Shown here one piece after another: positions 43,984 to 53,052 of a stretch of DNA of 64,000 bases (position 1 is its first letter; each line of letters begins with the position of its first letter). The notes beneath the pieces are model-generated. The model had not been told where the DNA came from, searched no databases, and saw nothing but the letters and a program-made list of their open reading frames with translations. This DNA comes from DASXMT01 sp963781305 (GTDB taxonomy: Bacteria > Actinomycetota > Acidimicrobiia > Acidimicrobiales > RAAP-2): assembly GCA_963781305.1 (NCBI GenBank), contig CAWAFL010000011.1, positions 248,001 to 312,000 of the forward strand. Direction: 5' to 3'. Position numbers and translations under genes: made by a program.

Positions 43984-45462
43984 ATGACCGCTTCCGACCT
44001 TCTTCCTCAGCGTGGGTCCTATGTGGCGGGCCAGTGGATCGATGGCAACGACCGGTTGGCGGTGGAGAACCCAGCCGACGAGACCCTGGTCTGTGAGCTG
44101 TCGACCACTCCGATGGAGGAGATCCGTCGGGCGGTGGGAGCGGCGCGCCGGAGCTTCGATGGCGGTAACTGGGCCAACCTCGAAGCCAGCGACCGGGCGA
44201 AGGTGCTGCACGTCTTTACCGACTATCTGGAGTCGGTGCGGGAGCCGCTGATCGCCACCATGATGGCCGAGGCGGGCCAGCCCCGGATGTTCGCCGAGAT
44301 GGCACAGTTCTCCGCCGGCATCACCCTGGCCCGCAACGCCATCGACCTCTATCTGTCGCTGGCCGACGAAAAGGCGAACCCGGTCCCCGTGGACGAGCTG
44401 ATCCGGGGCCGGGTGGCGATCAGCATCCGGCGTTTCGAGCCCGTCGGCGTGGTCAGTGCCATCACCCCCTATAACGGCGCCGTGATCATGGCCTTTCAGA
44501 AGCTCATCCCCGCCCTCATGGCCGGCAACTCGGTCATCCTCCGGCCCAGTCCGCTGACCCCCCTCTCGTCGCTCGCCTTCGGCGCCGCCGCAGAGGCGGC
44601 AGGACTACCCGAGGGTGTGCTCAGCGTGGTGGTCGAGTCGGGATCGGCGGGAGCGGAGATCCTCACCTCCGATCCGGCGGTGGACATGGTGTCGTTCACC
44701 GGTTCTACCGCGGTGGGTCGACAGATCCTGGCGCAAGCGGCGCTCACGGTGAAACGAGTGGCCCTGGAGCTGGGAGGGAAGTCGGCCCAGATCTACCTGC
44801 CCGACGCCACCCACCGGGCCGGGGCCGGAGCGGCCGCCGTGGTGGCCATGACCGCGGGCCAGGCCTGTGTCGCCGCCACCCGCATGTTCGTTCCCCAAGA
44901 ACAAAAGGATGAAGTGCTGGATGCAGTGGCCAGGGTCTACGCCGGGATCACCGTGGGCCCGCCCAGTGATCCGACCGCCCTCATGGGCCCGGTGATCACC
45001 GCGGCCCAGCGGGAGCGCTGTGAGCGGTTCGTCGCTCTGGCCGAAGAGCACGGGGGAAAGGTGGCACAGGGCGGTGGTCGGCCCGACCGCCTCGACCGTG
45101 GCTACTACTTCGAGCCGACCGTCCTCGACCTGCCCGACAACGCCAATCCCGCCGCCCAAGAGGAGATCTTTGGTCCGGTGATCGGGGTGGTCGGCTACCG
45201 CGACGTCGACCATGCCGTGGACATGGCCAATGACTCGATCTACGGCCTGTCCGGTCAGGTATATGGGGCCGATGCCTCGGCTGCCACCGCGGTGGCCAGA
45301 CGACTCCGTACCGGGGCGGTCAACGTCAACACCGCCATGTTCAGCGCCTATGCCCCCAGCGGCGGCTATAAGCAGAGCGGCCTTGGTCGTGAGCGCGGCA
45401 TCGACGGCATCCGCGCCTTTCAGGAAGTCAAGCACCTATCCATAGGCGAGCTCCCGACATGA
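43984..45462 (+). CDS. NAD(P)-dependent aldehyde dehydrogenase
   Basis: 492 residues. The general base Glu262 is in LELGGKSAQ and the nucleophile Cys295 is in AGQACVAATR. Cofactor-binding VSFTGSTAVGRQI and C-terminal EEIFGPVIGVV and PSGGYKQSGLGRE complete the family pattern. It would oxidise the aldehyde made by the neighbouring alcohol dehydrogenase or by the P450 pathway. It heads a plus-strand series of genes with overlaps or gaps under 35 bp. Confidence 0.94.
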   Translation: MTASDLLPQRGSYVAGQWIDGNDRLAVENPADETLVCELSTTPMEEIRRAVGAARRSFDGGNWANLEASDRAKVLHVFTDYLESVREPLIATMMAEAGQPRMFAEMAQFSAGITLARNAIDLYLSLADEKANPVPVDELIRGRVAISIRRFEPVGVVSAITPYNGAVIMAFQKLIPALMAGNSVILRPSPLTPLSSLAFGAAAEAAGLPEGVLSVVVESGSAGAEILTSDPAVDMVSFTGSTAVGRQILAQAALTVKRVALELGGKSAQIYLPDATHRAGAGAAAVVAMTAGQACVAATRMFVPQEQKDEVLDAVARVYAGITVGPPSDPTALMGPVITAAQRERCERFVALAEEHGGKVAQGGGRPDRLDRGYYFEPTVLDLPDNANPAAQEEIFGPVIGVVGYRDVDHAVDMANDSIYGLSGQVYGADASAATAVARRLRTGAVNVNTAMFSAYAPSGGYKQSGLGRERGIDGIRAFQEVKHLSIGELPT

Positions 45463-45482
45463 GCTCGGAAAAGGGAGGGAAC

Positions 45483-46685
45483 ATGGAAACCGATCTGAAC
45501 TTAGATTGGCTCATCTCGGTGGACGACCACGTGTTGGAGCCACCGCACCTGTGGGTCGACCGGGTCGCGGCAAAGGATCGTGACCGGGCGCCGCACCAGG
45601 TCGTTGAGGGCGATATGGAGTTCTGGGTGTACGACGGTAAGCGCTACCCCAGTTCTGGACTCAGCGCGGTGGCGGGCAAATCCAAAGAGGAATTCAGCCC
45701 CGAGCCGGTGACCTACGCGGAGATGAGACCGGGCTGTTATGACGCCAAGGCCCGCATCGAGGACATGGACCGGGCCGGGATCCTGGCCTCGTTGTGCTTT
45801 CCCACCATCACGCGGTTTTGCGGCCAGTTGTTCATGGAGGCCAGCGATCGCGAGTTCGGTTTGGTGTGCATACAGGCATACAACGACTGGATGATCGAGG
45901 AGTGGTGCGGAGCAGCACCCGGTCGGTACATTCCGCTGATCCTGATCCCCATGTGGGACCCGCCGCTGGCCGCGAAGGAGATGGAGCGCTGCGCTGAAAA
46001 GGGGGCCACGGCCTTTGCCTTCTCGGAGAACCCGGCCCCCCTGGGTCTGCCCACCATTCATGACAAGGACCGCTACTGGGACCCGGTGATGTCCACCGCC
46101 TCCGAACTGGAGATGGTGTGCAGCATGCATGTGGGATCCTCGTCCCAGGTGCCCCAGATCGCGCCAGACTCTCCGTTCATGGCCAACTTGGCCTGGGGGG
46201 CGACGCGCACCTCGGGGGCCATGTTGGCCTGGTTGTTCAGCGGGATGTTCACCCGGTTCCCCGGGTTGAAGATCGCCCTGTCGGAAGGCGAGATCGGCTG
46301 GATGCCCTACTTCCTGGAGCGAGCCGAGCAGGTGTTGGACAAGCAACGGTTCTGGGTGCAACGAGGCGTGACGTTCATGGAGCACGCCGGAACCGACGTT
46401 GACCTCAACACCATCAACATCCGCGAGTTGTTCCGCGACCACGTCTTCGGCTGTTTCATCGAGGACTACCACGGGGTGGCCAGCATCGGCGAGATCGGCG
46501 AGGACAACATCATGTGCGAGACCGACTATCCCCACTCCGATTCCACCTGGCCCCACTGCATCACCGTGGCCAAGAAGGTCATTGCCGATCTGTCGCCCGA
46601 GGTTCAGTACAAGCTTCTGCGAGGCAACGCCGAGAAGCTGTACCGGTTCACTCCCGCCGAGCCTCCCGTATCGGTTCGTGCCTGA
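45483..46685 (+). CDS. Metal-dependent amidohydrolase (amidohydrolase_2 family)
   Basis: 400 residues from ATG 45483, which has AGGGAGGG upstream; ATG 45459, overlapping the previous stop, is an alternative. SVDDHVLEPPHLWVDR carries the first metal-site region (Asp-His pattern), and ETDYPHSDSTWP contains the later catalytic Asp and His. This family includes ring-cleavage decarboxylases (ACMSD-like) and hydrolases acting on aromatic or steroid fragments. It overlaps the ferredoxin gene by 8 bp. Confidence 0.88.
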   Translation: METDLNLDWLISVDDHVLEPPHLWVDRVAAKDRDRAPHQVVEGDMEFWVYDGKRYPSSGLSAVAGKSKEEFSPEPVTYAEMRPGCYDAKARIEDMDRAGILASLCFPTITRFCGQLFMEASDREFGLVCIQAYNDWMIEEWCGAAPGRYIPLILIPMWDPPLAAKEMERCAEKGATAFAFSENPAPLGLPTIHDKDRYWDPVMSTASELEMVCSMHVGSSSQVPQIAPDSPFMANLAWGATRTSGAMLAWLFSGMFTRFPGLKIALSEGEIGWMPYFLERAEQVLDKQRFWVQRGVTFMEHAGTDVDLNTINIRELFRDHVFGCFIEDYHGVASIGEIGEDNIMCETDYPHSDSTWPHCITVAKKVIADLSPEVQYKLLRGNAEKLYRFTPAEPPVSVRA

Positions 46686-46899
46686 CCATCACGAGCACCC
46701 GATCGTCCACGTCGACCGGGATCTCTGCATGGGAAGTGGCATGTGCACCATGTATGCACCCGGCACCTTTGCTCAGGATGAGGAGAACAAGGCGGTGGTG
46801 ACGGCCGGGGAAGGCGATCCGTTCGAGCAAGTCAGTATCGCAATCGAGGCCTGTCCCACCGGTGCGTTGAGCCTGACCGACAATGACAAGGGAGCATGA
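46678..46899 (+). CDS. [3Fe-4S] ferredoxin, probable P450 partner
   Basis: 73 residues from GTG 46678. VDRDLCMGSGMC and EACPTGAL give three Cys (17, 23, 59) with the spacing of single-cluster [3Fe-4S] ferredoxins that serve bacterial P450s; the second Cys of a 4Fe cluster is replaced. It lies two genes before the P450 at 47683 in the same run, so electron supply to it is likely. A ferredoxin reductase is not seen nearby. Confidence 0.88.
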   Translation: MPDHHEHPIVHVDRDLCMGSGMCTMYAPGTFAQDEENKAVVTAGEGDPFEQVSIAIEACPTGALSLTDNDKGA

Positions 46900-46900
46900 G

Positions 46901-47686
46901 TTGCAGAGCGAACTCGAGGGAAAGGCCGCCGTCGTGACCGGTGGTGGTTCAGGGGTCGGGCGGGCCTCCTGCCTGCGCTTTGCCCAGGAGGGAGCGCGCC
47001 TGGTCTGTGTCGACATCGATCTGGATCGGGCCAAGGAGACGGTGGCGCTGATCGAGGCGGCGGGCGGAGTGGCCGTGGCCGAACGGTGCGACGTGTCGGT
47101 GGAGGACGACGTCGTTTCTGCGATCGGGACAGCAGTTGATCGGCTCGGCCGTCTGGACATCATGTTCAACAACGTGGGCGTGCCCACGCCTCGCTTGGGA
47201 GCCAAGCTCGAGGATCACACGATGGAGGACTTCGAGCACCTGGTTGGCATCAATTTCCGTGGCGTCTTCCTCGGATCCAAGCACGCCGTGCTCCAGTTCA
47301 AGCGCCAGGACAGTCCCGGGGTGATCCTGAACACCGGCTCGGTGGCCGGCTTGGTCGGCTGGGGGGGCTCCGTGTATGGCGCCACCAAGGGGGCCATTCA
47401 CCAGCTCACCCGGGCCGTGGCCATCGAGGGCGCCCCCTTCGGGATCCGGGCCAACGCCATCTGCCCGGCGGCCATGCCCTTTACCAACTTCATGGCCGCC
47501 GGCGGCTTGGACACAGCCAACGTCGACAGAGACCAGTTGGGTAAGCAGTCCGGGGCTATGCATCCGCTCGGCCGCCCCATCACCGCCGAGGATTGCGCCG
47601 AGGCCGCCGTTTACCTGGTCTCTGATCGCGCCGAGAACGTGACGGGCGTCCTGCTCCCCTTGGACGGCGGGTACGTGGCCCAATGA
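46901..47686 (+). CDS. Short-chain dehydrogenase/reductase
   Basis: 261 residues from TTG 46901, placed 6 bases after AAGGGAG; ATG 46883 in the same frame would overlap the ferredoxin. The cofactor motif is VTGGGSGVGRA, NNVG is in IMFNNVGVP, Ser is in LNTGSVAG, and the active-site pair is in YGATKGAI. The C-terminus VTGVLLPLDGGYVAQ is typical. Its stop overlaps the P450 ATG. It probably oxidises or reduces a hydroxyl made by the P450. Confidence 0.9.
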   Translation: MQSELEGKAAVVTGGGSGVGRASCLRFAQEGARLVCVDIDLDRAKETVALIEAAGGVAVAERCDVSVEDDVVSAIGTAVDRLGRLDIMFNNVGVPTPRLGAKLEDHTMEDFEHLVGINFRGVFLGSKHAVLQFKRQDSPGVILNTGSVAGLVGWGGSVYGATKGAIHQLTRAVAIEGAPFGIRANAICPAAMPFTNFMAAGGLDTANVDRDQLGKQSGAMHPLGRPITAEDCAEAAVYLVSDRAENVTGVLLPLDGGYVAQ

Positions 47687-48933
47687 GCGAGACCATGCCC
47701 ATCCTCGATCTCGACCGGGTGCGGGAGCTCTTCGACCTGGCCGGGAGCTTCATGACCTGGACTGGCGGCGGCTACACCGACGATCCCTACCCGAGCTGGC
47801 ACGCCCTCCGCAGCCAGGCGCCGGTGCAACCGGGCGTGGTCCACGAGCTCACGGGCATCTCCGAAGACCTCTTCTTCCACGGCCTTCCGTACCCAGACCG
47901 GCCCCATTTCTCTGCCTTCAGCTGGGCCGCTTGCGACGCCGCCTATCGCAACGACGAGGTCTTTTCCTCCGCGGCCGAGGTAGTTGACCTTGTAAGCGGT
48001 GAGATCAGCGCCACCAACAGCATGCTGTCGATGGGGGGAAGGGAGCACCGCCGGTATCGGGCGTTGGTGCAGCCGTCCTTCTCGCCCGCTCGCAGTCGGT
48101 GGTGGATCGAGAACTGGATCGAGCAGACGGTCCACGCCCTGATTGATTCCTTCGAGGCCAACGGACGGGCCGAGCTCAATGTTGAGTTCTGCGCAGCCAT
48201 TCCCGTCCTCACCATCACCGGAAGCTTTGGCGTGCCCGTCGAAAAGGCGCTGGACATTCGTGAAGCCCTTGGCCGACCCAACGAGGTGGTGGAGATCATC
48301 AAGCCGATCGTCGCCGCTCGACGCCAGAAGCCAGAGAACGACCTCATCAGCGTCCTGGTCCAATCGGAGATCACCGACGAAGGCGGCCAGACCCATCGTC
48401 TCAGCGACGCCGAGATCTACTCGTTCGCAATGCTGTTGCTGGCTGCGGGATCGGGGACGACCTGGAAGCAGATGGGCATCACCCTCGCCGCCCTCCTCCA
48501 GCGTCCGGACCTCCTCAAGGCGGTGAGAGAGGACCGGGCGCTCCTGCGACCGGCCATCGAGGAGTCAGTGCGCTGGGCCCCCACGGACCCGATGTTCTCT
48601 CGCTGGGTCACCCAGGACATCGACTTCCATGGCGTCCACCTGCCCGAAGGCGCGGTGCTCCACATCTGCGTCGGTGCTGCCAACCGAGACCCGGAGCGAT
48701 GGGAGCGCGCCGACGAATACGACCCGTTCAGACCGCTCAAGCCGACCCTAGGTTTCGGCAGCGGTCCCCATGCCTGCCTGGGCCAACACGTCGCCCGAGC
48801 CGAGATGGCCGTCGGCATCGGTGCGCTGTTGGACCGGCTCCCGAACCTGCGTCTCGACCCTGATGCCGAACCGCCCCGCTACATCGGACTCTACGAACGG
48901 GGGGCCACCGCCATCCCCGTCATATTCGGTTGA
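47683..48933 (+). CDS. Cytochrome P450
   Basis: 416 residues. The I-helix motif is LLAAGSGTT, ExxR is in EESVR, and the heme loop is FGSGPHACLG with Cys365. The ATG overlaps the SDR stop (ATGA). The I helix has Gly-Ser-Gly before the Thr-Thr rather than the acidic residue seen in the P450 at 8350. With the ferredoxin just upstream it forms an oxygenase unit. The substrate is unknown; neighbours suggest a CoA-activated or hydrophobic compound. Confidence 0.93.
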   Translation: MSETMPILDLDRVRELFDLAGSFMTWTGGGYTDDPYPSWHALRSQAPVQPGVVHELTGISEDLFFHGLPYPDRPHFSAFSWAACDAAYRNDEVFSSAAEVVDLVSGEISATNSMLSMGGREHRRYRALVQPSFSPARSRWWIENWIEQTVHALIDSFEANGRAELNVEFCAAIPVLTITGSFGVPVEKALDIREALGRPNEVVEIIKPIVAARRQKPENDLISVLVQSEITDEGGQTHRLSDAEIYSFAMLLLAAGSGTTWKQMGITLAALLQRPDLLKAVREDRALLRPAIEESVRWAPTDPMFSRWVTQDIDFHGVHLPEGAVLHICVGAANRDPERWERADEYDPFRPLKPTLGFGSGPHACLGQHVARAEMAVGIGALLDRLPNLRLDPDAEPPRYIGLYERGATAIPVIFG

Positions 48934-48944
48934 AAGGACCCGAT

Positions 48945-49382
48945 ATGAGTGAAGCTGAGTACCGAAGCCCGGACCTCGATCTGGTGGGGGCCGAGCATGT
49001 CCGCCGCTATCGGGAGACCGACGGAGCGGTCGGCTACGAGTGGAATGGGGTCACCGCCCTCCTCCTCACCACCACCGGACGTCGAAGTGGCAACCGCAGG
49101 ACCTCTGCTCTGATCTTCGGCCGACACGGTGACGATTACCTGGTCGTCGCCTCCCAGGGCGGTGCGCCCACCCATCCCAACTGGTACCTCAACCTTCAGG
49201 ACAATCCAGAAGCGGAGATCCAGGTGCGAGCCGACCACATCCCGGTGATGGCCCGGACCGCCTCGGCCGATGAGAAGCCGGGTCTGTGGAAGATCATGAC
49301 CGATGCCTGGCCCAACTACGACGTGTACCAGTCCCGGACCGATCGGGCCATCCCGCTCGTCGTACTGACACCGACCAACTAG
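48945..49382 (+). CDS. DDN-type (F420-dependent) nitroreductase/quinone reductase family protein
   Basis: 145 residues from ATG 48945 with GAAAGGA upstream (TTG 48930 possible). Core motifs are LLLTTTGRRSGNRRTSALIFGRHGDDYLVVASQGGAPTHPNWYLNL and AEIQVRADHIPVMAR, as in mycobacterial Ddn. These proteins use reduced F420 to reduce quinones or enones. In this run an F420 enzyme near P450 and CoA genes resembles actinobacterial steroid or lipid catabolic clusters. Confidence 0.88.
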   Translation: MSEAEYRSPDLDLVGAEHVRRYRETDGAVGYEWNGVTALLLTTTGRRSGNRRTSALIFGRHGDDYLVVASQGGAPTHPNWYLNLQDNPEAEIQVRADHIPVMARTASADEKPGLWKIMTDAWPNYDVYQSRTDRAIPLVVLTPTN

Positions 49383-49414
49383 CCGAGATGGACCAGGACG
49401 AGACGGAGGAGACG

Positions 49415-50626
49415 ATGGCCGAGAGGCCCTTCGATGGTGTGCGGGTGGTGGAGCTGGCCCAATGGGTCTTCGTCCCCGTGGCCGGCGCCCTGCTGGCCGA
49501 CTGGGGCGCCGATGTGATCCACATCGAGAGCACCCAAGGCGATCCCTACCGGGGCCTGATGACCCAGGGGATTGGTAGCGACCGAGGGGGAGTGAACCTA
49601 TCGTTGGCCCTGGCCAATCGGGGGAAGCGCTCGGTGGCCATCAACATCAAACTTGAGGAAGGGAAGGAGGCCCTGCACCGGTTGCTCAGCTCGGCCGATG
49701 TGTTCCTCACCAACATGCGCCCAAAGGCGTTGCAGCGGCTGGGCCTCGATGCCGAGACGTTGACCGATCGGTATCCGACCCTCATCTACGCCCGGGGACA
49801 CGGGTACGGGGTTCGTGGTCCCGACGCCGATCAAGCGGGATATGACGCCTCGGCCTTTTGGTCCCGAGGTGGCCTGGCCCACATGCTGACCCCACCGGAG
49901 CGGGAGTACCCCATCGGACAGCGGGGGGCCATGGGTGACCGGAACGGGGCAATGGCCTTGGCCTTTGGCGTCGCCGGCGCTTTGCTCAAGCGGGCCCGCA
50001 CCGGCGCGGGATCGGTGGTCGACGTCTCGCTGCTGGCGACGGCGATGTGGACCTTGTCCTCCGATGTCCTTGCCGCCCTCAGTGGTGACGAACCGAAGGC
50101 GGCCAGCGGTCGAGGGGTTCCCGTCAACCCGGTTGTGGGCATGTACCGGACCAGGGACGGCCGCCACATACAGCTCGTGTTCCTCGAGGCCGATCGCTAC
50201 TGGCCCGACTTCTGCCGAGTCATCGGCCGTCCCGAGTTGGTTGACGATGCCCGCTTTGTCACCCTGCAGGCCCGGGCCCAGAACGCCGAGGCCTGCGTGG
50301 CCGAGCTCGATGGCGAATTCGCCAAGCGGACGTTTATCGAGTGGAAGGAGGTGCTGGGCCAGTTGGACGCGCCCTGGGCGCCGGTGCAGTCGGTCCCCGA
50401 GTTGATCGACGATCCCCAAGTGGCAGCCAACGGTTACGTTGGTGACGTGGTGGTCGACGGCGAAACGCAGTACCGCTTACCAGCCGTACCCGTGCAGTTC
50501 GATGGACAGCCGCCCCCACTGCGGAGAGCCCCGGAGCATGGCGAGGACACCGAGACCGTGCTGGTCGAGCTGGGTTACGACTGGGATGAGATCGTCGGGC
50601 TGAAGGAGGCTGAGGTCATCCTTTGA
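49415..50626 (+). CDS. CaiB/BaiF-type (family III) CoA-transferase
   Basis: 403 residues from ATG 49415, with GGAGGAG upstream; longer starts at 49388 or earlier lack support. DGVRVVELAQWVFVPVAGALLADWGADVIHIE is the N-terminal fold, and the catalytic Asp144 is in GYDASAFWSRGG, the position that forms the acyl anhydride. It moves CoA between carboxylic acids, so a substrate in the pathway is activated without ATP. Its stop overlaps the DUF35 gene (TTGA). Confidence 0.92.
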   Translation: MAERPFDGVRVVELAQWVFVPVAGALLADWGADVIHIESTQGDPYRGLMTQGIGSDRGGVNLSLALANRGKRSVAINIKLEEGKEALHRLLSSADVFLTNMRPKALQRLGLDAETLTDRYPTLIYARGHGYGVRGPDADQAGYDASAFWSRGGLAHMLTPPEREYPIGQRGAMGDRNGAMALAFGVAGALLKRARTGAGSVVDVSLLATAMWTLSSDVLAALSGDEPKAASGRGVPVNPVVGMYRTRDGRHIQLVFLEADRYWPDFCRVIGRPELVDDARFVTLQARAQNAEACVAELDGEFAKRTFIEWKEVLGQLDAPWAPVQSVPELIDDPQVAANGYVGDVVVDGETQYRLPAVPVQFDGQPPPLRRAPEHGEDTETVLVELGYDWDEIVGLKEAEVIL

Positions 50627-51051
50627 CCACACTCGCACGGCCGCTCCCCGTACCCGACGAGCAATCTTCTCCGTTCTGGCAGGCCGCCGCCCAGGGGATC
50701 CTGACCGTGGCCCGATGCTCCCGCTGTCAGTCCTTCTGCCACCCACCCGACGTCGTCTGTCCTCATTGCCACAGCACCGACCCGGCGTTCGCCTTCACTC
50801 CGGTCAGTGGCCGGGGAACCGTTCGATCGTGGACGGTGATGCGTCAATCGTTCCTGCCCGGATTCGACCGGGATGTGCCCTTCCTGTTGGTCGATGTGGA
50901 GCTGGTGGAACAGCCCGACCTCCGGATCATCGGCCGCCTGATGGACGGCCCCGATGTCGACCTCCACATCGGGGCCTTGGTCCACGCCACCTTCGAGCAA
51001 CTCAACCCGGATGTTGCCGTACCGGCGTTCGCTCTCGAGGGGAACCGATGA
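50623..51051 (+). CDS. DUF35 OB-fold protein with zinc ribbon
   Basis: 142 residues from TTG 50623. The N-terminal zinc ribbon has CSRC (32, 35) and CPHC (46, 49); the OB-fold with GRGTVRSWTVMRQSF and PFLLVDVELVEQ follows. DUF35 proteins pair with thiolase-like partners; in actinobacterial steroid breakdown ChsH2 DUF35 works with the Ltp2 aldolase (known). Here it overlaps the thiolase-like gene by 4 bp, implying a two-subunit enzyme. Confidence 0.92.
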   Translation: MTTLARPLPVPDEQSSPFWQAAAQGILTVARCSRCQSFCHPPDVVCPHCHSTDPAFAFTPVSGRGTVRSWTVMRQSFLPGFDRDVPFLLVDVELVEQPDLRIIGRLMDGPDVDLHIGALVHATFEQLNPDVAVPAFALEGNR

Positions 51052-52244
51052 GCCGAAGGTTCGCGGCCCGCAACAAGGTAGCGATCGTGGGTTACGCCCA
51101 GAGCCCCATCGAACGGCACGCCCACGAGTCTCTCGGTGTGCTGGCTGTGGACACGGCGCGCCGGGCCATGGCCGATGCCGGTCTCGATGAGGTCGACGGA
51201 TTCGTGACCGGTAGCCTCTTTCCCACCGCGGGCAGTCACACCGCGGAAGACGGCGTCAGCGTGGTCACGGCCAATTGGCTGGCTGCGCACCTGGGCATCA
51301 ACCCTGGCTATGCCGCCGGGTTCCAGGGCTTCGGGCAGATACCGGGTGCGGTGTCCATGGCCGTCAACGCCGTGGCCAGCGGCGCGGCCGACCACGTGCT
51401 GGTCCATCGGGCCCTGCACAATCCCCGAGGTAGTTACCACGCCAACCAGATGAGCGAAGTGCGCGGCAGCCAGCAATGGATCGTGCCCCAGGGTTACTTC
51501 GGCCCCCTGGCCATGATCGCCCTGGCCTACAACGAGTACATCCAGCGCTATCGGGCAACCAGAGAGGCCATGGCCGCCGTGCTGGTGGAGGCCCGCAAGA
51601 ACGGTGCCCGAATCCCCTGGTCCTACTGGCGGGATCGGCCGCTGAGCGGGGAGGAGTACCTGGCCGCTCCCATGATCAACGACCCCATCTGTCGCTTCGA
51701 TTGCGATATTCCCATCGACGGGGTGGCCGCCTTTGTCTTCACCTCGGCGGAGCGGGCCCAAGACCTGCCCCATGCGCCGGTCTACGTCTCGGGTTACGCC
51801 ACCGGTGCCCCGGTGACACCGCGGCTGCCGCTGCATTGGCCCCTCGACGACATCATCGGCGTCGGGAGTGAGACGGCCCGGCGTCTGTGGGAGTCGGCGG
51901 GGATCGGGCCGGCCGAGGTCGACCTGCCCCAGGTGTATGACGGCTTTTCCCCCTTTGTCTATTTCTGGCTGGAAGCCCTCGGTCTCTGCCCTGTCGGGGA
52001 GGCTCATCGTTTCGTCTTGGACGGAGGGATCGACAGCGACAGATCCGGGGCGGTCCCGGCGCTGTCGGGAGGAGGCGCCCTCGGGAACGGAAGGATGCAC
52101 GGCGTGCCCCAGATGCTGGAGTGCTACCTGCAGCTCTCCGGACGGGCGGCCGAGCGCCAGCGCCAGGAGGCGACCATCGGTGTGGCTTGTCATTCCTCGC
52201 CCCACTTCGGTGGCGCCGTGGTCTACAGCGCCGAGCCGTTCTGA
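51048..52244 (+). CDS. Thiolase-like protein without the nucleophilic Cys (Ltp2-type aldolase candidate)
   Basis: 398 residues from ATG 51048. The fold is thiolase/lipid-transfer-protein-like: KVAIVGYAQSPIER, ARRAMADAGLDEVDGFV, PQVYDGFSPFVYFWLEALGLCP, GRMHGVPQMLE, VACHSSPHFGGAVV. Where thiolases carry the acyl-accepting Cys (after the third strand, near residues 80-95) the sequence reads GYAAGFQGFGQIPG, with no Cys. That argues against a claisen thiolase and for a retro-aldol role like Ltp2, which uses a DUF35 partner. Its last base starts the TetR ATG (TGATG). Confidence 0.87.
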   Translation: MSRRFAARNKVAIVGYAQSPIERHAHESLGVLAVDTARRAMADAGLDEVDGFVTGSLFPTAGSHTAEDGVSVVTANWLAAHLGINPGYAAGFQGFGQIPGAVSMAVNAVASGAADHVLVHRALHNPRGSYHANQMSEVRGSQQWIVPQGYFGPLAMIALAYNEYIQRYRATREAMAAVLVEARKNGARIPWSYWRDRPLSGEEYLAAPMINDPICRFDCDIPIDGVAAFVFTSAERAQDLPHAPVYVSGYATGAPVTPRLPLHWPLDDIIGVGSETARRLWESAGIGPAEVDLPQVYDGFSPFVYFWLEALGLCPVGEAHRFVLDGGIDSDRSGAVPALSGGGALGNGRMHGVPQMLECYLQLSGRAAERQRQEATIGVACHSSPHFGGAVVYSAEPF

Positions 52245-53020
52245 TGTCCGATGGCGTCGACGTCCCCACCGCTCAACCGGCCATGACCCAGGCCACGGAT
52301 ACAATCCCGGAGGTGTCCTGGGCCGAACGCGCTGCCGATCAATCTCCGGTGGTACGGCGCTCTCGCGCTCGAGGAGTCGAGCAGGCCACCGCCATCGTCG
52401 AAGCGGCACAGCGACTCATCGCGGTCAAAGGAACGGCCTTCACCACCCAGGAGCTGGTCAAGGAGGCAGGGATCGCCCTCAAGACCTTCTACCGGTACTT
52501 CGCAGGCAAGGACCAGCTGATCCTGGCTGTCCTCGAGGACATGGTGGGCGAGTCCTGTATGGGGTTCAAGGAGGAGGCGCTCCATCTCGATGACCCCGTC
52601 GCCCGACTGCGCTTCTACCTCACTTCCGTGGTCCAGGCGCTGGCGGCCGAGGGGAATGACCCGCAAAGCGCTCGCTTCATCACCGCCGAGCACTGGCGGC
52701 TCCAGTCGCTCTACCCCCTCGAGGTCGCCGTCGCCACCAAGCCGTTCACCGACCTCCTCCACGAGGAGATCGAGGTGGCAACGGAGGCCGGACTGTTGCG
52801 GCCAGCGGACCCGGCCTATACCGCCTGGATCGTCACCCAGCTGGCCATGGCTGTCTTCCACTACTACGCCTTCGCCGGCACCGACGGCCCGCTCGACGAC
52901 ATCGCCGATCAGTTGTGGGAGTTCTGTCTGGGCGGTCTGGGTGGCCGCAGCCAGGTCGAGGGCGGGGGAGACCGGCCCCAGGCTCTGCGAAGCGTCGAAG
53001 GACGGCAATCAGGCCGTTGA
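52244..53020 (+). CDS. TetR-family transcriptional regulator, end of the catabolic run
   Basis: 258 residues. The helix-turn-helix region is ATAIVEAAQRLIAVKGTAFTTQELVKEAGIALKTFYRYFAGKDQLI. A long disordered N-terminus (about 40 residues) and C-terminus flank it. The ATG overlaps the thiolase-like stop, so it is co-transcribed with the genes it may control. CoA-thioester ligands are common for TetR proteins in catabolic clusters; here this is a guess. Confidence 0.88.
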   Translation: MSDGVDVPTAQPAMTQATDTIPEVSWAERAADQSPVVRRSRARGVEQATAIVEAAQRLIAVKGTAFTTQELVKEAGIALKTFYRYFAGKDQLILAVLEDMVGESCMGFKEEALHLDDPVARLRFYLTSVVQALAAEGNDPQSARFITAEHWRLQSLYPLEVAVATKPFTDLLHEEIEVATEAGLLRPADPAYTAWIVTQLAMAVFHYYAFAGTDGPLDDIADQLWEFCLGGLGGRSQVEGGGDRPQALRSVEGRQSGR

Positions 53021-53052
53021 CGTCGACACTGACCACGGGACCGGATTTCTGA

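Noticed and set aside
51048..52244. Calling the protein a genuine acetyl-CoA acetyltransferase
   Set aside because: The nucleophilic Cys segment is absent and a DUF35 partner is adjacent, so an Ltp2-like role is more likely.
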